A stretch of DNA of 64,000 nt. Source: JBKPCD01 sp046727175 (GTDB lineage: Bacteria > Acidobacteriota > Vicinamibacteria > Vicinamibacterales > 2-12-FULL-66-21). The first letter of the stretch is position 1, and each line of letters opens with the position of its first letter. The stretch covers positions 6,616 to 70,615 of the forward strand of contig JBKPCD010000003.1 in NCBI GenBank assembly GCA_046727175.1, written 5' to 3'. Below the pieces are notes generated by a model. The model saw only the letters and a program-made list of their open reading frames with translations. It was not told where the DNA came from and ran no database searches. Of this stretch, positions 61,189-64,000 are shown piece after piece. The translations under genes and the position numbers were made by a program.

Positions 61189-62572
61189 TTGGCCACAGGC
61201 TGCTCTCGGTCCGCGCCGTTCGCAGGTACGCTTCGATCTTCTGCACCACATCTGGATTCGCGGCCGCCACGTCGTGTTCTTCTCTAGGATCCGAGTCCAG
61301 ATTGTAGAGCTCCAGCGCGGCATCTTTCTTCAGTCGCACGGCCTTCCACACTCCCATGCGCACGGCCTGCTGAAATCCACGCTCGTGGAATTCCCAGTAG
61401 AGGAACTCGTGTTGCGGCGGTTTGTCGCCGCGGAGCGCAGCCGTCATTGACATGCCGTCGAGTCCCGCAGGAACCTTCACGCCTGCGAGCTCGGCGAGCG
61501 TCGGGAAAATGTCCCAATGCGCCCAGACCGCGGCGCTCGTCTGGCCCCGTGGAATGCTGCCCGACCACCGCGCGATCATCGGCACGCGAATCCCGCCCTC
61601 GTACAGATCGCGCTTGATGCCACGCAATCCTCCGGAGCTCTTGAAGAAAGCCGGATCGCCGCCGCCCTCCTGATGGGGTCCGTTGTCGCTGATGAAGATG
61701 ATGAGCGTGCGATCGTCGAGACCGCGAGAGTGGATCAGGTCAGCGAGCGTGCCGATGTCGCGATCCATTCGGCTGATCATGGCGGCGAACGCGGCTTTGG
61801 GAGTCGGCTGCGACCGATAGCCGGTGGCATCCGGCCCGGTTTGCAGCGCATCGGCCTTCTCGTTGGCGAACGGCGTCTCCGGAAACTTGCCCTTCATCGG
61901 CGCGAGCGAGTCTTCCGGAACCCGCAGCTCGGCGTGAGGCACCGTGTAGTTCAGATACACGAAGAACGGACGCGCGTCAGGCTTCTCGATGAACGCCGCG
62001 GTCTCGCGAGTGAACAGATCGTTGACGTAGTCGCGCTGGATATCCGTCGCGACCGGCTCGTTGTTGCGATACAGATGATCGGTGAACTGCCGGTGAGCGT
62101 GTCCGTGGTCCATGAAGCCGAAGGAAAACTCGAACCCCTTCCTATCCGGCTGACCCGATGTGCCTGGACGGCCAAGCCCCCACTTTCCGATCGCGGCCGT
62201 GCGATAGCCCGCGTCACGCAAAGCCATCGCGACCGTCACGTCTTCGTCGCGGAGCGGAAAGTCGCCATTGCCGCGAATCCAGGCGTGGCCGGTGTGCCGT
62301 CCCGTCATCAGCGCAGTTCGGGATGGTGCGCAGACCGTGCTGCCGGCGTAGTACTGGGTGAACCGGATGCCGTCTGCGGCGAGACGATCGAGCATCGGTG
62401 TCTGGAACTTCGCCTGGCCGTACGCGCTGAGATCACCGTACCCGAGGTCGTCGGCCTGAATGAGCAGGATGTTGGGCCGTGCCGCGGTGCCCGTCTGTGG
62501 CGGCTTCGGCGGCGGGGTCACTGATGCAAGGGCGAGCAAAAATGCCACAACCAGACGAGGGTCCATCAGCAT
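61181..62572 (-). CDS. Secreted arylsulfatase (formylglycine type)
   Basis: Sulfatases remove sulfate from sugars or steroids. The 463-residue protein has a signal peptide (VVAFLLALASVTPP). Metal ligands begin with LIQADDLGYGDLSAYGQ; the formylglycine motif is CAPSR in STVCAPSRTALMTGRHTGHA, so the cysteine must be oxidised by FGE or anSME-type enzymes, neither of which is in the window. Further motifs are AIGKWGLGRPG and LIIFISDNGPHQEGG. The C-terminal part is a normal sulfatase subdomain. It faces the VOC gene and is divergent from the Gfo/Idh/MocA gene. Confidence 0.93.
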   Translation of the reverse strand: MLMDPRLVVAFLLALASVTPPPKPPQTGTAARPNILLIQADDLGYGDLSAYGQAKFQTPMLDRLAADGIRFTQYYAGSTVCAPSRTALMTGRHTGHAWIRGNGDFPLRDEDVTVAMALRDAGYRTAAIGKWGLGRPGTSGQPDRKGFEFSFGFMDHGHAHRQFTDHLYRNNEPVATDIQRDYVNDLFTRETAAFIEKPDARPFFVYLNYTVPHAELRVPEDSLAPMKGKFPETPFANEKADALQTGPDATGYRSQPTPKAAFAAMISRMDRDIGTLADLIHSRGLDDRTLIIFISDNGPHQEGGGDPAFFKSSGGLRGIKRDLYEGGIRVPMIARWSGSIPRGQTSAAVWAHWDIFPTLAELAGVKVPAGLDGMSMTAALRGDKPPQHEFLYWEFHERGFQQAVRMGVWKAVRLKKDAALELYNLDSDPREEHDVAAANPDVVQKIEAYLRTARTESSLWPIK

Positions 62573-62635
62573 GTCGATTCACCCGGGAAGCTCCGCAGAT
62601 AATCCGAACGCGAGCCTGGTCTTGTCAACCCGCAC

Positions 62636-62684
62636 CAGGCACGAGGCACCAGGCACGAGGCACCAGGCACGTGGCACCTGGCAC
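62636..62684. repeat. GGCAC heptamer array between sulfatase and oxidoreductase genes
   Basis: Seven contiguous units: CAGGCAC, GAGGCAC, CAGGCAC, GAGGCAC, CAGGCAC, GTGGCAC, CTGGCAC. CCAGG and CCTGG near the end can form a short hairpin. The rest of the divergent gap 62573-62712 shows no gene. Confidence 0.8.
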
Positions 62685-62712
62685 CTGCCAAGCTATGATG
62701 AAATGATCGTGG

Positions 62713-63705
62713 ATGTCCGAACCGCTGCGCATCGCCTTTCTGGGATGCGGTTTCATCACGCGTGTGCACAGTCGCCATCTCGGATCGATGCGGGCCGACG
62801 TCAGCTGCGCGTACGCGAGTCGGGACCAGACGAAGGCCGACACCTACTGCCGTCGCTACGGCGGAATCGGCACGTACGCGAGTTACCTCGCGGCGATCGA
62901 AGATCGTGGCGTCGACGCGGTCGTCATCGCCGTGCCGCCTCGACTTCATCTGGAGCTGGCGCTGAAAGCGCTCGAGGCGGGCAAGCACGTGCTCATCGAG
63001 AAGCCGGCGCTCCTCCGGCTGGAGGATTACGACTTCGTCCTCGCCGCCAGAAACCGTGCGAACCGCGTCGTCCTCGTTGGCGAGAACGATCATTACAAGC
63101 CGCTGGCCGTCTCGCTGCGCAAGCTGCTGGTAAGAGGCGTCATCGGCGATATGGTATTTGCGCAGTTCACGAGCATTGCGAGGAAACTCAAGACCGCAGA
63201 TGATTGGCGCAACGACGAAGCGATGGCCGGAGGGGACGCGTTTTTCGAGGAAGGCATTCACTGGTTGCACCTCGCGGGCAGTCTGGGGCCACGAATCGCG
63301 AGGATTCACGGTTACCGGCCGTCGCCGTCCAGAAGCGGACCCGACCGCCGCGCCAAGAGCATGATGGTTGCATTTCAGTACGATAACGCCGCCGTCGGCG
63401 CGCTCTACTACTCGCGGGAGATTCCGTCGTTCTTCAAGGGTCTGCGGCTCTCGAAACTGTTCGGTCGGCAAGGAGTAATCACCTTCGAGTCCAACGGGCT
63501 CTTCGTCTGGTCGCGTGGAAAAGGGATCCCGAGACTCGTGGTGCCGGGGTGGCTCCGCGACATCCGCGGCTACAAGGCGATGTACCGCGACTTTCTCGCG
63601 TCGATCCGAAGCGGACGGGCGCCGGAGATGAGCCTCGAGCGCGCCATCGACGACCAGCGCCTCATGGACCAAATCTACTCGAGCCTCGAGCGCACTCCGC
63701 AGTGA
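62713..63705 (+). CDS. Gfo/Idh/MocA-family oxidoreductase
   Basis: These NAD(P)-dependent enzymes oxidise or epimerise sugars and inositols. The 330-residue protein shows an N-terminal Rossmann fold (RIAFLGCGFITRVHSRHLGS), DAVVIAVPPRLHLELALKAL, the signature EKPALLRLEDY with catalytic Lys region KHVLIEKP, and the C-terminal beta-sheet domain with GGDAFFEEGIHWLHLAGSLG (His in the active-site position). No signal peptide is seen, so it is cytosolic. The gene overlaps the GMC oxidoreductase start (GTGA), so they probably act together, for example on a sugar side-chain or a sulfated sugar released by the sulfatase. That link is inference. Confidence 0.9.
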   Translation: MSEPLRIAFLGCGFITRVHSRHLGSMRADVSCAYASRDQTKADTYCRRYGGIGTYASYLAAIEDRGVDAVVIAVPPRLHLELALKALEAGKHVLIEKPALLRLEDYDFVLAARNRANRVVLVGENDHYKPLAVSLRKLLVRGVIGDMVFAQFTSIARKLKTADDWRNDEAMAGGDAFFEEGIHWLHLAGSLGPRIARIHGYRPSPSRSGPDRRAKSMMVAFQYDNAAVGALYYSREIPSFFKGLRLSKLFGRQGVITFESNGLFVWSRGKGIPRLVVPGWLRDIRGYKAMYRDFLASIRSGRAPEMSLERAIDDQRLMDQIYSSLERTPQ

Positions 63706-64000
63706 CCGAGCACTACGACATCATCATCATCGGGAGCGGCGCCGGCGGCGGGACGATGGCGCACGCGCTGTCGGATAGCTCGGCCAGCATTCTCATCCTC
63801 GAACGCGGCGATTTCGTTCCACAGGAGGAGGAGAACTGGAGTCCCGAGGCTGTCTGGAGGAACCTTCGTTATCAGACGCCGGAACGCTGGCTCGATTCGT
63901 GGGGAAACGAGTTCCGTCCATACACGCATTACTGCGTAGGCGGCAACACGAAGTTCTGGGGCAGCGTCCTCTACAGGCTGCGACGCGAGGACTTCCAGGC
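63702..64000 (+). CDS. GMC-family FAD oxidoreductase, N-terminal part
   Basis: GTG 63702 overlaps the previous TGA. The 99 residues in the window begin TEHYDIIIIGSGAGGGTMAH, the dinucleotide-binding GxGxxG-type motif of glucose-methanol-choline oxidoreductases, followed by ILILERGDFVPQEEENWSPE and the family hallmark GGNTKFWGSVLYRLR. The remainder continues beyond the window. The oxidised substrate is unknown, but pairing with a Gfo/Idh/MocA oxidoreductase suggests sugar or polyol metabolism. Confidence 0.9.
   Translation, partial: MTEHYDIIIIGSGAGGGTMAHALSDSSASILILERGDFVPQEEENWSPEAVWRNLRYQTPERWLDSWGNEFRPYTHYCVGGNTKFWGSVLYRLRREDFQ

Noticed and set aside
62636..62684. Possible CRISPR-like repeat
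   Set aside because: Units are 7 nt without spacers and there are no cas genes; it is a short-period array.

Overview
The window is 64 kb of high-GC, gene-dense bacterial DNA. It has a Gram-negative outer-membrane assembly module (TamB-like, Omp85, SurA-like), an adenosylcobalamin-dependent ribonucleotide reductase, a three-subunit acyl-CoA carboxylase, several NtrC-type two-component systems, and many surface-glycan enzymes. Together these suggest a soil-type Acidobacteriota, possibly the Vicinamibacteria (old subdivision 6). That placement is an inference from gene content and repeat style, not from a marker-gene search. No rRNA, tRNA, CRISPR array, intact insertion sequence or phage was seen.

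Layout. 1-502: a lipoprotein (cut by the window edge) and a small TPR protein on the minus strand, divergent from dprA. 791-6937: dprA, topA, trmFO, xerC. 7124-14406 (minus): a PAS histidine kinase with an NtrC regulator, then a GAF/PAS histidine kinase, an HTH-receiver fusion and an ABC-F ATPase. 14540-16828: an ECF sigma factor, its zinc-finger anti-sigma factor and a secreted partner. 16957-20291: a lipoprotein, an APC permease, a small membrane protein and a PEGA protein. 20600-37219 (all plus): hslV, hslU, a fibronectin-III lipoprotein, a FAH-family enzyme, a transaldolase-like aldolase, the acyl-CoA carboxylase (CT, BC, BCCP), then TamB-like, Omp85 and SurA-like genes. 37227-49603: a surface-glycan region with four GT-C type membrane proteins, four GT-B glycosyltransferases and a methyltransferase. 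49772-54893: a CPBP protease, a second NtrC regulator and membrane kinase, and a lipoprotein. 55329-58115: nrdJ with an NrdR-like site and a near-consensus promoter. 58218-64000: a BON protein, a decayed sigma-factor gene, two secreted proteins, a VOC protein, a sulfatase, a Gfo/Idh/MocA oxidoreductase and the start of a GMC oxidoreductase.

The dprA-topA-trmFO-xerC and hslV-hslU blocks match the order of the Bacillus smf-topA-trmFO-codV-clpQ-clpY cluster, but here about 13.7 kb of signalling and accessory genes lies between the two parts.

The most unusual feature is the repeats, which the genes do not explain. (1) REP-like palindromes, with arms ending CT-NN-AG and often preceded by GTAG, sit between genes and also in frame inside trmFO. 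A related GGGGTC-type cluster lies in the BCCP gene. (2) Short-period degenerate arrays (mostly exactly 7 nt, some 8-10 nt) occur at more than ten loci. Many are built as one array followed by its reverse complement, so the junction folds into a hairpin. Several lie in frame inside genes; one provides both the Shine-Dalgarno region and the signal-peptide codons of the Omp85 gene. No mobilising enzyme for either class is in the window.
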